A stretch of DNA of 35,956 bases from Candidatus Obscuribacter sp. (GTDB lineage: Bacteria; Cyanobacteriota; Vampirovibrionia; Obscuribacterales; Obscuribacteraceae): contig JADYXR010000081.1 of NCBI GenBank assembly GCA_021772095.1, positions 1-35,956 on the forward strand, read 5' to 3'. Made by a program: the position numbers and the translations under genes. Below the pieces are notes generated by a model. The model did not search any database. It saw only the letters and a list, made by a program, of their open reading frames with translations, and was not told where the DNA came from. This document shows, in pieces, positions 27,749 to 35,642 of this stretch (within the stretch, counting starts at the first letter, position 1; every line of letters starts with the position of its first letter).

Positions 27749-28699
27749 ATGAAGTATAGGGAGCTTGGAAGGACAGGTATCAAAGTATCGGAAGTCGGCT
27801 TCGGCGGCTGGCCGATCGGCGGCAACAGGCACGGCAACAGCTATGGAGCTACTGACGACAAGATTTCGCTGGACGCGATCGAAAAGGCACTTGATTTGGG
27901 GTGCAATTTCTTTGATACGGCAGATGTATATGGCTGGGGACATAGCGAAGAACTACTGGGCAAGGCATTCCGCGGTAAACGCGACCGTGTCGTAATAGCC
28001 ACAAAAGTGGGCTCAGATTTTTATCAGGGTTACGGTTTTCAAACTTTCGATGAAGTCTATGTAAGGTTTGCGCTTGACAAAAGCCTCGAAAGACTCCAGA
28101 CAGATTATCTGGACCTCTATCAACTTCACAATCCGCCATCCGATGTTTTGGAGGCAGAAGAAACATATTCAGTACTAATGAAGTTGAAAAACGAAGGACG
28201 AATTCGAGCGTGGGGAGTTTCGGCGCGCAATTCTCGTGACGCACAGATCGCTCTTATGGTGTCAAAACCTGACAGTATTCAGGTGCCATACAATATTTTT
28301 GCAACCGGTCCCGAGCAGGATTTGTTTCCCCTCGCCAATCAAGTCGGCTGCGCGATCATCGCTAGAGAACCGCTATCCAACGGCTTCTTGACCGGCAAAT
28401 ATGACATCGACGCCAGTTTTGACTCCGGTGATATGCGCAAAAATTGGCCGCGCGACTTTATTAATGCACGCGTGAAAGCCAGTCAACAGCTCAATTTTCT
28501 GGTTCGAAACGGCAGCCGCACTTTAACGCAGGCGGCCATTCAGTGGGTTTTGCAATCGAAAATTGTGTCGGCTGTGATTCCTGGAATCAAGACGGCAGAA
28601 CACGCTGACGAAGATATGACCGCGCCGGATGCGCCTAAACTCAAGGCGGAAGAACTGGACGAAATTGCCACATTGATTAGAGACAAGTTTGGACTCTAA
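27749..28699 (+). CDS. Aldo/keto reductase
   Basis: 316 residues. A TIM-barrel NADPH-dependent oxidoreductase acting on aldehydes or ketones in the cytosol. The catalytic tetrad is complete: D56 (FFDTADVYG), Y61, K86 (VIATKVG) and H127 (LYQLHNP). MKYRELGRTGIKVSEVGFGG is the normal start of the family, and the C-terminal cofactor segment reads SAVIPGIKTAEH. It belongs to the YghZ/general-stress-protein-69-like branch by look; the natural substrate is unknown. The ribosome binding site is weak. It is divergent from the ferredoxin-NADP reductase gene, with 143 bp between them, and ends 25 bp before the stop of a convergent gene. Confidence 0.93.
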   Translation: MKYRELGRTGIKVSEVGFGGWPIGGNRHGNSYGATDDKISLDAIEKALDLGCNFFDTADVYGWGHSEELLGKAFRGKRDRVVIATKVGSDFYQGYGFQTFDEVYVRFALDKSLERLQTDYLDLYQLHNPPSDVLEAEETYSVLMKLKNEGRIRAWGVSARNSRDAQIALMVSKPDSIQVPYNIFATGPEQDLFPLANQVGCAIIAREPLSNGFLTGKYDIDASFDSGDMRKNWPRDFINARVKASQQLNFLVRNGSRTLTQAAIQWVLQSKIVSAVIPGIKTAEHADEDMTAPDAPKLKAEELDEIATLIRDKFGL

Positions 28700-28724
28700 C
28701 TTTCCCATTGTTTGCAAAACGTTT

Positions 28725-29612
28725 TTAGCGATTGGTGAATGTTCTTAGACGAAGACCGTCTTTAGTTTGAACAGGCACATTGAAATTGGGTCCGCCGATG
28801 TTCGGATAAGCACTGCCTGCGGCTGTCGCGTTGTGCTGCGGATAAATGGTCGGGTTTGGTGAACCAAAATTGGCTGGAGCGTGCTGCACCATATTCGGTG
28901 GCACGTAGTCGGCAGCGTGTTTGGCGTGGTCTTCCGGACGTTCGCCTGGCAGTGGTTCGGGATGATGGATAATCACGCGCTCTCTGCCGTAGTGAATGGT
29001 TTTGGAATGATTGCTTCCACCTGGTGTGGCAATCGGTTTATAACCATATGCGGCAGAACCCGATCCGACCATCGTCTGTGGTGCATGACCGTTAGAGAAC
29101 GCCATCTCTGATTGAGCCGAGAAGCTTGCCGGATCGCCCATGGCGGGCATAGTGTGGTTGACGGGGGCATTCGCTTTAGCGTGAGCTTGCGCCTGGGCAT
29201 GCGCATATTGCTTGGCGCCTGGCGTGTAGAAACCGTGAGTGCCGGTCGCTTGAATAGGCAACGCGAACTTGGCGCCGCCCACTAAAATTCTGTCGTAGTC
29301 TGAGGTTGGAGCGCCGGCGTTAGGTGTGCCAATCACTTGATTCGCTAATGGTTCGTTGTGGCGAATGAAATAGAGCACGACCAGCCAGAGAGCGTAGCCA
29401 ATGAAAAACAGCGCTGTGATGCCGTTTACGGTCATCTTCCAGCCTTTGAAAATATCCATGAACTTAAAGGTCGGAGCCGGAGCGCCTTTCTTCTGCTTCT
29501 GTTGAGGAGCGTATGGAGACGACTGCACGGGACTACGTCCCTGACCCTCGGGGGTTTGCCCCTCGAGCATGCCGTCCATGATTCCGTCCCCAGCAAAACC
29601 GAATTCGCTCAC
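28725..29612 (-). CDS. Unrecognised single-pass membrane protein
   Basis: 295 residues from a GTG at 29612, with TAGGAG five bases upstream. Residues 1-50 are Gly/Pro/Gln-rich and probably cytosolic; one membrane helix spans about 62-83 (NGITALFFIGYALWLVVLYF). The rest, about 210 residues, would lie outside the membrane and is rich in Ala, His, Pro, Gly and Asn, with an AHAQAQAHAKA stretch and two His pairs, and no recognisable domain. The composition suggests a disordered surface or periplasmic segment. I assign no function. A possible promoter lies about 100 bp upstream. Confidence 0.75.
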   Translation of the reverse strand: MSEFGFAGDGIMDGMLEGQTPEGQGRSPVQSSPYAPQQKQKKGAPAPTFKFMDIFKGWKMTVNGITALFFIGYALWLVVLYFIRHNEPLANQVIGTPNAGAPTSDYDRILVGGAKFALPIQATGTHGFYTPGAKQYAHAQAQAHAKANAPVNHTMPAMGDPASFSAQSEMAFSNGHAPQTMVGSGSAAYGYKPIATPGGSNHSKTIHYGRERVIIHHPEPLPGERPEDHAKHAADYVPPNMVQHAPANFGSPNPTIYPQHNATAAGSAYPNIGGPNFNVPVQTKDGLRLRTFTNR

Positions 29613-29711
29613 TTGAGCTCCTATGTGCCAACGTGGCGCTGTTCCAAGATCGAATTATCCATTCGTCCTGGAGCCAGTGTAAATGGGAGGAATACGATCT
29701 ACACCATAGTT

Positions 29712-29740
29712 GTTATATATATTTTTCTCATTACGCCCAA
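29712..29740 (-). promoter_or_regulatory. Possible sigma-70 promoter
   Basis: On the minus strand TTGGGC (29735-29740), 17 bases, then TATAAC (29712-29717), in an AT-rich stretch about 100 bp before the GTG of the single-pass membrane protein. The -10 matches 5 of 6, the -35 only 3 of 6. Confidence 0.35.
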
Positions 29741-29880
29741 GTGGAACCGAGAAGCGGTCAGGGATTGATCGCTTCCAGGGAGAGATTATTCTTAGCTCTT
29801 CCCTGATTCTTTGGAGTGAACTTCAACCCCATGGTCAAAGTCCTTACGAGGACGATGTTGAGATTGCTAGTAAGCCGGGC

Positions 29881-30294
29881 TTAGCGGGTCTCAATGCCTT
29901 CAAGCTGGGCGACACGCTGGCGAAGGCTTTCGACTACGCGAGGCAGTTCGAATACGCCTGGCAGTCTCTCTTCGATCGAGGTGACGTGACGAGTCAATTC
30001 AATCGAGCGTTCCATGAGTTTGATGAGAATCTGCTGTGTCGCTATCAGTTGACGTTGATTGTCGATCAGCTGATTGGCGATCTTGCTCGTCTCGATCCGT
30101 TGATCGACGCTCAAAGTGATCAGCTCTGACAATCTTCCCAATAATTTTTCCATTTGTTGCTGCATGAACATGTCACCACTGATGGTGGCACCCGCCATGG
30201 TGGCAGCTTCTTCGCCTTCGAAGAAATTTTCAAATCCTTCCATCTCAAGATTTTTGTCTTGATTATCTTCCGGTACTCGCTTTGCTTCAGCCAT
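29881..30294 (-). CDS. Small coiled-coil protein of unknown function
   Basis: 137 residues with AGGAG nine bases before the ATG. The N-terminal 45 residues are acidic and Met-rich; residues about 48-130 form a long heptad-patterned helix (MEKLLGRLSELITLSVDQRI, then QLIDNQRQLIATQQILIKLM and VESLRQRVAQLEG), most likely a coiled coil. No membrane segment or signal peptide. I do not recognise the family. It lies between the membrane protein gene and hutI, in the same orientation as both, with gaps of about 270 and 180 bp, so an operon is not evident. Confidence 0.72.
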   Translation of the reverse strand: MAEAKRVPEDNQDKNLEMEGFENFFEGEEAATMAGATISGDMFMQQQMEKLLGRLSELITLSVDQRIETSKIANQLIDNQRQLIATQQILIKLMERSIELTRHVTSIEERLPGVFELPRVVESLRQRVAQLEGIETR

Positions 30295-30477
30295 GAAAAC
30301 CAGCTCCTAAAGTTATCAGAACATCTAGCGCGTGCACCAACCATAGTGCGTCGGTTTCACTAAACGTTCTTGCCATTGACCCCCAATAGTGGTGGCGTCC
30401 TTAGAATTATAACTAAAGGCGATAATAAAACAAGTGAATACGGAAAGAAAATAAAACTCACTTGCAAACGTTGAAAT

Positions 30478-31770
30478 TTACTCGCACTTCGCGCCCTTTT
30501 TGATCACCGTCTCGACTGAATTCCAGCCCATGTTGTACGGGATCTCCGCCAGTTTTGAAACATTCCATAAAACAATATCTGCCTGATAGCCTTCGCGTAG
30601 TTGTCCAATATTTTCACCACGGCCGATGGCATAGGCCGAGTTCATGGTGGCAGCCGTTAGGGCTTCTGCAGCGGTCATTCCGAGCTTTAGACAAGCCAGA
30701 CCCATGATGAACGGCATCGAAAATATATGGCATGAACCGGGATTGAAATCAGACCCGATAGCAACCGCAACACCCTTGTCTATCATCGTTCTTGCTGGTG
30801 CGTGCTCTTTCAAATTGAGGAAGAACGATGTCCCCGGCAGTAATACCGCAACGCATGACGATGAGGCTAGTCGATCGATATCACTATCGGTTATGGCGAG
30901 CAAATGATCGGCGCTATGTGCGCCCATCTCGCAAGCCAGGGCGGTCGCTCCAAGGCTTTTGAATTCGTCGGAGTGAACCTTCAATTTCATCCCCAATGAA
31001 ATTGCTTTGTCGAAAATTCTTTTTGTATCTTCCAGCGTGAAATAACCCTCGTCGCAGAAAACGTCGACGTAAATGGCGCTTGTTGGATATGCTTTTTTCT
31101 TTGCCAACTCCGCTGCAGCGGGCAGCATATCTTCAATAACTTCGGTGACATATGCTTCTCTTTGAGTACCTGGTGGCACCGCATGTGCAGGCATGAATGT
31201 TGGTGTCAATTCAACTGGTTGCATGGAGTCGAGCGTAAGAATAGCCTCGAGCATATTCAGTTCGCTTTGACGGTCCAGACCATAGCCGGTCTTTACTTCG
31301 CAGCTTGTCGTGCCGTGGGCGAGAATTCTTTCCAGTCGTTGTTTGCCGAGCCCGATCAAATCTTGAACGGTAGCTTCACGCGTGCCGCGCATACTGGCGA
31401 CAATGCCACCGCCCTGATCGGCAATCTCCTTGTAGGTTTTGCCCTGGCAGCGCATCGCAAATTCTTCATGACGGTTGCCACCAAATACGAGGTGCGTATG
31501 GGGATCGATCAGACCCGGTGTCACCAGTTTGTTAGTGGCATCAATGGTGGTGGCATTGTCCAGACGCACTTTTGAAAGAACTTCTTCGCGTCTTCCGGCA
31601 TATACAATCAGTCCGTCTTTGATTGCAATGGCACCATCATGCACCTTCTTAATGCTATCCATCGCATTGCCGCGCGCCGGGCCGGAGTCAAGGTGCGGTG
31701 TTGCCAGTTCACCAATGGGGCTGATCAACAAGTCTATTTGTACTTTGGTATCACTTTTCACTTCGACCAT
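30478..31770 (-). CDS. hutI: Imidazolonepropionase
   Basis: 430 residues. Hydrolyses 4-imidazolone-5-propionate to N-formimino-glutamate, the third step of histidine breakdown, in the cytosol. The amidohydrolase motif is PGLIDPHTHLVFGGNR (H91 and H93 bind the metal; R100 binds substrate). GYGLD, KVHSDEF (H266, E269), GAHSADHL (H285) and GSDFNPGS (D341) complete the site. Length is normal. No hutH, hutU or hutG is in the window, so the other pathway genes must be elsewhere or absent. The ribosome binding site is weak. A 14-bp palindrome lies about 70 bp upstream. Confidence 0.95.
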   Translation of the reverse strand: MVEVKSDTKVQIDLLISPIGELATPHLDSGPARGNAMDSIKKVHDGAIAIKDGLIVYAGRREEVLSKVRLDNATTIDATNKLVTPGLIDPHTHLVFGGNRHEEFAMRCQGKTYKEIADQGGGIVASMRGTREATVQDLIGLGKQRLERILAHGTTSCEVKTGYGLDRQSELNMLEAILTLDSMQPVELTPTFMPAHAVPPGTQREAYVTEVIEDMLPAAAELAKKKAYPTSAIYVDVFCDEGYFTLEDTKRIFDKAISLGMKLKVHSDEFKSLGATALACEMGAHSADHLLAITDSDIDRLASSSCVAVLLPGTSFFLNLKEHAPARTMIDKGVAVAIGSDFNPGSCHIFSMPFIMGLACLKLGMTAAEALTAATMNSAYAIGRGENIGQLREGYQADIVLWNVSKLAEIPYNMGWNSVETVIKKGAKCE

Positions 31771-31838
31771 GATTTGATTTCTCGGCAGGTGGGAGAAGCC
31801 GATTATATCGAATCGATACGTGAAAGTCTCAGAAGTGG

Positions 31839-31852
31839 CGCGTCGCGACGCG
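31839..31852. promoter_or_regulatory. 14-bp perfect palindrome upstream of hutI
   Basis: CGCGTCGCGACGCG reads the same on both strands and lies 69 bp before the hutI start, in the 190-bp gap. It could be an operator for a dimeric regulator; no family can be named. Confidence 0.35.
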
Positions 31853-31960
31853 ACGCTAGCTGGCGATAGAGCTATGATTTCAGGCTGGGCAAGCCACCAG
31901 CTTCGATGTCACGAGGTTGGCCGTAACATTGCCCTGAGAGTTAGGAGTGATGGGAGCCAG

Positions 31961-32770
31961 TCACGCAGTCAGTGAAAGAAAATCATCCTTTCCGGCTTCT
32001 GATTCTTGTACGGTGCGGTGTGAGAGTGATTCGCAGAACTTGCAGTTGTCGCCTGGCGCATGCTGACCTCGATCGGTCGGACTCTTCATATTCTCGAGGT
32101 CTTTGACGATTTCATCAAAGTGCAGTTTGTAAACCGCTTCATCAAGTGTGGTATTAGCGGCAGTGGCTGAGGTTGCGCCAATTTTAACCGTCGTCAATGA
32201 AACCGTTTCAAACGGCCACCGCACGCGAAGACGCTCACACAGAAAGCGTTTTACAAGAGCGGAAACTGTAGGCCATGAAGCTGAAAAATGTCGTTTCGAT
32301 CTAAGTTGATACTCAACGATCTCTAGTTGTTTCTTCTCCGGATACCAGAGAATAAGATCGAAAGTGTCTTCGAGATATACACGAACGTGTGCAACGCGAG
32401 ATCTGGCTTTCAACGCCACTGCCACCACTTCGGCACCAGCCGGGCGATATGGGCTGCGAGCGTATGCCATCAAAGTTTTATAGCAATAAAGGAATGCACG
32501 TGCGACTGAATCCGGATCGGCGCCGCTTTTCTCAACGTGCTCAAGCGGCCAGTGCCGTCCCATGAAAGTCTGGACTTCGTTGGGATTTGTGATTTTGCCG
32601 CGGTTGATCTCGGCAATCCCTTTGCGGAGGAATTGTCTGCAAAGAGATGCGACTGGACGTTTTGACGGTTGTCCCGCCGACGACGAGTAGGCTGACTGCG
32701 CAACTTCGTAAGCTCGTTTGCAAGCCCTGAAGGTGTCGATCATTGAGGGCGAAAACAGCGTACGGTCCAT
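31961..32770 (-). CDS. PD-(D/E)XK-nuclease-like protein with altered active site
   Basis: 269 residues, start supported by GGGAGG six bases upstream. The opening LFSPSMIDTFRACKRAYE resembles the N-terminal motif of RecB/AddB/Cas4-type nuclease domains, and the C-terminal DNCKFCESL resembles the start of their iron-sulfur Cys cluster. Between them, FDLILWYPEKKQLEIVEYQLRSK aligns with the usual D...(D/E)xK core, but the Lys is Gln (EYQ), and only three of four cluster cysteines can be found (C17 and the CKFC pair). It is therefore a degenerate or divergent member, perhaps binding rather than cutting DNA. Assignment rests on motif resemblance only. A divergent promoter region separates it from xseA. 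Confidence 0.65.
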   Translation of the reverse strand: MDRTLFSPSMIDTFRACKRAYEVAQSAYSSSAGQPSKRPVASLCRQFLRKGIAEINRGKITNPNEVQTFMGRHWPLEHVEKSGADPDSVARAFLYCYKTLMAYARSPYRPAGAEVVAVALKARSRVAHVRVYLEDTFDLILWYPEKKQLEIVEYQLRSKRHFSASWPTVSALVKRFLCERLRVRWPFETVSLTTVKIGATSATAANTTLDEAVYKLHFDEIVKDLENMKSPTDRGQHAPGDNCKFCESLSHRTVQESEAGKDDFLSLTA

Positions 32771-32830
32771 CTTAGACCTCCCTTTCCATTTTGAATTTAT
32801 TGGATACCAGACTTTTGTATGTCATACTAA

Positions 32831-32858
32831 TGTATAGCACTGTTATGAAATCAGTCAA
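32831..32858 (-). promoter_or_regulatory. Possible promoter of the PD-(D/E)XK-like gene
   Basis: On the minus strand TTGACT (32853-32858), 16 bases, then TATACA (32831-32836), about 60 bp before the ATG at 32770. The -35 matches 5 of 6 and the -10 4 of 6. Confidence 0.4.
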
Positions 32859-32932
32859 ATGAAATTCATCCGTCCCCATTTACTTGCCCAAATCAAAAAT
32901 GCGGTTAAGAATCCGCTTGTATGTATGGATGA

Positions 32933-32959
32933 GTGCGCGATCGCTATCGATCGGCGCAC
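32933..32959 (+). promoter_or_regulatory. Long hairpin in the xseA upstream region
   Basis: GTGCGCGATCG / CGATCgGCGCAC pair over 11 bp with a single bulged G and a 4-base loop CTAT. It contains one GCGATCGC octamer (32937-32944), the sequence known as HIP1 in cyanobacteria, here a single copy. It lies about 180 bp before xseA. Confidence 0.5.
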
Positions 32960-33086
32960 CCTCTTGCATGTTTTTGTTGGATTGAGAATATCTAAGTGTG
33001 GAGGCGGGTTTCGGAGATTAATTTGCATCGAGAATCCGCATTTTTTGCTCGATTCAATCTATCGTTTTAGGAGATTCGGCTTGTAT

Positions 33087-33133
33087 GACAGGGAGGCGTC
33101 CCTGTCCAGCCAACCTCTTTATATGATTGAGGT
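33087..33133 (+). promoter_or_regulatory. Hairpin and ribosome-site-sequestering stem before xseA
   Basis: GACAGGGA-GGCG-TCCCTGTC (33087-33106) is a perfect 8-bp stem. Directly after it, ACCTC (33113-33117) is complementary to GAGGT (33129-33133), the Shine-Dalgarno of xseA, with an 11-base AT-rich loop. Together they look like a cis-acting translation control element; function is inferred. Confidence 0.45.
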
Positions 33134-33138
33134 CTTTG

Positions 33139-34368
33139 ATGCATAGTCTTAAACCAAACTATCCGCTGCGCGCTGTCCTCACGGTCGGCCAGCTTACCAA
33201 TCAGATCAAGGACATTCTCGAGACGACCTTCGACTTTGTCTTGGTCGCGGGTGAAGTGAGTAACGCCAAGATTTATCCGTCCGGGCACTGGTATTTCTCG
33301 CTGAAAGATCAGGACGCCACGATCTCGTGTGTTTCGTTCAAGAAAAACAATCAATATATAAAGTTCAAACTGGAAGACGGCATGATGGTCGTCGCCAAAG
33401 GCAAGCTCAGCGTTTATGGACCGCGCGGCAGCTACCAGATGGTGGTCACTTCGATTGAGCCGGTCGGCATAGGTGAGTGGCAGCTGGCGTTTGAGCAGCT
33501 CAAAGAAACGCTTATAAAGGAAGGGCTAATTTCCGATCAGCGTCGGCGGCCGATACCAATGCTTCCTCGCAAAATCGGCATCGTAACAAGCTCAGCTGGA
33601 GCGGCTCTTCAAGATATTCTCAACACCATACATCGGCGCAATAAGTCGGTAAACATCGTAATTGCTCCAGCCAAAGTGCAAGGCGAAGGTTCTGCTGAAA
33701 GCATACGCGATGCACTCCATATGCTGTACGAGATGAACGATCTCGATTGCATCATCGTGGCTCGTGGCGGGGGGTCTATTGAAGATCTCTGGTCCTTCAA
33801 TACTGAAATTGTTGCTCGCGCCGTGGCATCGTCGCCGGTGCCTATCATCTCAGGCGTGGGGCACGAAACCGACGTGACGATTTGCGATCTGGTCGCCGAC
33901 TTGCGGGCGCCAACGCCGACGGCCGCTGCGGAACTGGTTGCGCGCGGCTACGAAGAGTTGCTCAACAAGTGGACATACTTGCGACGTCACATGGTATCGA
34001 CGATTGACGATCGTTTGATTCGTGTGCAACGAAGACTGACTCAACTGAGTCCTGAGAAGTCGTTGCTCAGATATCAAGATCGGCTCAGGCACTTGAGTTC
34101 ACGAGTCGCTTTCGCCAGGCAGCTGATGACCGACAAAGTCGAACACCGGATTGCGACCAGCCGTCACCGGTGGTGGCAGCAATCGCAGAAGCTGCAGGCG
34201 CTCGGTCCGCAGCAAGTTCTTGGCCGGGGATTCTCGGTAATTCGAAAAGAAGACGGCACGATTATTCGCGATTTCTCAAGCGTTCATCCAGGTGACCGAT
34301 TGGAAGCGCTGCTCGAAAGCGGCCGTTTGATCGTGGAAGTAAAAGAGACTCAGGAAAATTGGTGGTAG
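33139..34368 (+). CDS. xseA: Exodeoxyribonuclease VII large subunit
   Basis: 409 residues from the ATG at 33139 (MHSLKPNYPL), six bases after GAGG; a TTG at 33127 is an alternative. Catalytic subunit of the nuclease that degrades single-stranded DNA from both ends, active in mismatch repair and DNA turnover. The N-terminal OB fold (about 12-110) has SGHWYFSLKD; the nuclease domain has GIVTSSAGAALQDIL, RGGGSIEDLWSFN (209-221), SGVGHETDVTICD and DLRAPTPTAAAE. A long helical segment follows, then the C-terminal GRGFSVIRKEDG motif. Length is normal (about 400-450). xseB begins 10 bp after its stop, so the two form an operon. Confidence 0.97.
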   Translation: MHSLKPNYPLRAVLTVGQLTNQIKDILETTFDFVLVAGEVSNAKIYPSGHWYFSLKDQDATISCVSFKKNNQYIKFKLEDGMMVVAKGKLSVYGPRGSYQMVVTSIEPVGIGEWQLAFEQLKETLIKEGLISDQRRRPIPMLPRKIGIVTSSAGAALQDILNTIHRRNKSVNIVIAPAKVQGEGSAESIRDALHMLYEMNDLDCIIVARGGGSIEDLWSFNTEIVARAVASSPVPIISGVGHETDVTICDLVADLRAPTPTAAAELVARGYEELLNKWTYLRRHMVSTIDDRLIRVQRRLTQLSPEKSLLRYQDRLRHLSSRVAFARQLMTDKVEHRIATSRHRWWQQSQKLQALGPQQVLGRGFSVIRKEDGTIIRDFSSVHPGDRLEALLESGRLIVEVKETQENWW

Positions 34369-34378
34369 GAGGTTATTC

Positions 34379-34804
34379 ATGGAAGAACCAAACGCAATCG
34401 TTCAGTCGGCTACGGCAACATCGGCTCCGCTTGTAGATTTCGAAACTGCGATGAAGAACTTGGAAGCCGTAGTTTCCGAACTCGATGGCGAAGTGAAACT
34501 CGAACAGGCTTTGCATCTATTTGAGCAAGGCATGAAACTCTCACAACAATGCGAAGACTTTCTCAAAGGCGCCGAACAGAGAATTGAGATGTTGAAACGA
34601 GGTGACGATGGATCGCTTGTTGCCGTGCCTGTTGTCGGTGACAATTTCGAAACGGCCATTGCAGTCGCCCGCGTCGAAATCGAAAAAGTTGAAAAGCCCG
34701 CTCCGGTCAAGCGTAAAAAGATTGCCACCGCTGATGGTGACATCATCGTTGCTGAGAGCGAGCAGCTCGGACTCGGACTTGGGCTCAACTTCGCGACGAC
34801 TTGA
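34379..34804 (+). CDS. xseB: Exodeoxyribonuclease VII small subunit, extended
   Basis: 141 residues, start with an AGGAGG six bases upstream. The family core (about 18-75) is the helical hairpin FETAMKNLEAVVSELDGEVK then LEQALHLFEQGMKLSQQCED, which coats the XseA coiled coil. Typical XseB proteins are about 80 residues; here about 60 extra residues follow, rich in Val, Lys and Ala (VEKPAPVKRKKIATADG), with no recognised domain. Placement 10 bp after xseA confirms identity. Confidence 0.93.
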   Translation: MEEPNAIVQSATATSAPLVDFETAMKNLEAVVSELDGEVKLEQALHLFEQGMKLSQQCEDFLKGAEQRIEMLKRGDDGSLVAVPVVGDNFETAIAVARVEIEKVEKPAPVKRKKIATADGDIIVAESEQLGLGLGLNFATT

Positions 34805-34991
34805 ACCGAACCGCCTTTGGACGGAGTCGCTGTTAGTGTTTCTTGCGTGAATCGCTCTGTCTCTACTTGAATTGAACCGTTCTAGTTGTGATGTCCGAGG
34901 TTTGGATTTGCGTTTCTACGCGCCCATCCGCTAGAAAGAAGGCGCCGCCCGGCCCGTCGACTGGCGCCCAGTTCATTTGAACGTTGCTTCT

Positions 34992-35026
34992 AAAAAAAAG
35001 TCTGGATCCCTTTGGAAATCCAGACT
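34992..35026 (-). terminator. rplI: Rho-independent terminator of rplI
   Basis: On the minus strand AGTCTGGAT / ATCCAGACT forms a perfect 9-bp stem around a 10-base loop, followed by a run of eight T. It begins about 40 bp after the rplI stop. There is no T-run on the plus strand, so it does not serve xseAB. Confidence 0.93.
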
Positions 35027-35066
35027 AAATATTGAGAGAACAATATCGCACCAGGTGCGATACCGA

Positions 35067-35630
35067 TTATTCTTCGATGGCTTCTTCTGATTCTTCGGAC
35101 TCTTCCGACTCGTCAGACTTAGCATCGCCTTCTTCAGTTTTGGCTTCCTCAGTGGCTTTCTCTTTATCCTTGAGGGTCGTACCTTCAAGAATTATTTCGA
35201 GCTGAACTTCGGCTTGAATTTCAGGAGTCAACTTGATTTGTACTTTATAGGTGCCGAGTGAGTTGATGTCGCCGAGGATTTTGACAAGGCGCTTGTCGAT
35301 CTCTTGACCGAGATTTTTCTCGATTAACTGGCAAACTTCTTTGTTGGTGACCTTACCGTAGAGCTTACCGGTATCACCAGCTTTGACGTTCAAAGCGATT
35401 GGTGGCAAAGCTGAAATCTTGTCAGCGAGCTGCTGCGCTTCGTTGTGAGCCTTCTCGATTTTACGACGGAATGATTCCAGGTCTTCGTCTCTCTTCTTGA
35501 GAGTGCCTTTCGTTGCGAGAACGGCAAGACCGCGAGGCTGGAGGAAGTTACGGAAATATCCGCGCTTGATCTCGACGATCTCTCCTGCTTTCCCTAACTT
35601 TTGAACGTTGTCCTGCAAAATAGCTTTCAT
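35067..35630 (-). CDS. rplI: Large-subunit ribosomal protein bL9 with acidic tail
   Basis: 187 residues, start with AGGGAG upstream. The N-terminal 23S-rRNA-binding domain has MKAILQDNVQKLGKAGEIVE and VKRGYFRNFLQPRG-like IKRGYFRNFLQPRGLA; a long connecting helix (about 45-75) leads to the C-terminal domain (about 80-148). bL9 is normally about 150 residues. The additional 38 residues are almost all Glu, Lys, Ser, Asp and Ala (EESEESEEAIEE at the end), a charged, probably disordered tail. The usual partners rpsF, ssb and rpsR are not adjacent in the visible part. Confidence 0.96.
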   Translation of the reverse strand: MKAILQDNVQKLGKAGEIVEIKRGYFRNFLQPRGLAVLATKGTLKKRDEDLESFRRKIEKAHNEAQQLADKISALPPIALNVKAGDTGKLYGKVTNKEVCQLIEKNLGQEIDKRLVKILGDINSLGTYKVQIKLTPEIQAEVQLEIILEGTTLKDKEKATEEAKTEEGDAKSDESEESEESEEAIEE

Positions 35631-35642
35631 GACATCTCCCTG

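Larger units (their letters stand above)
32771..33138. other. 368-bp divergent region holding the xseA leader
   Basis: No gene is supported; a 95-codon frame (32859-33146) has no ribosome binding site and runs into xseA. The stretch holds the promoter of the PD-(D/E)XK-like gene on the minus strand, and on the plus strand two strong hairpins (32933-32959 and 33087-33106) followed by a short stem that would cover the xseA ribosome binding site. Confidence 0.6.

Noticed and set aside
32937..32944. GCGATCGC as evidence of a HIP1-rich cyanobacterial genome
   Set aside because: Only a single copy was noticed; it is part of a hairpin and not iterated.
32859..33146. 95-codon plus-strand frame before xseA
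   Set aside because: No ribosome binding site, overlaps the xseA start, and coincides with structured leader elements.
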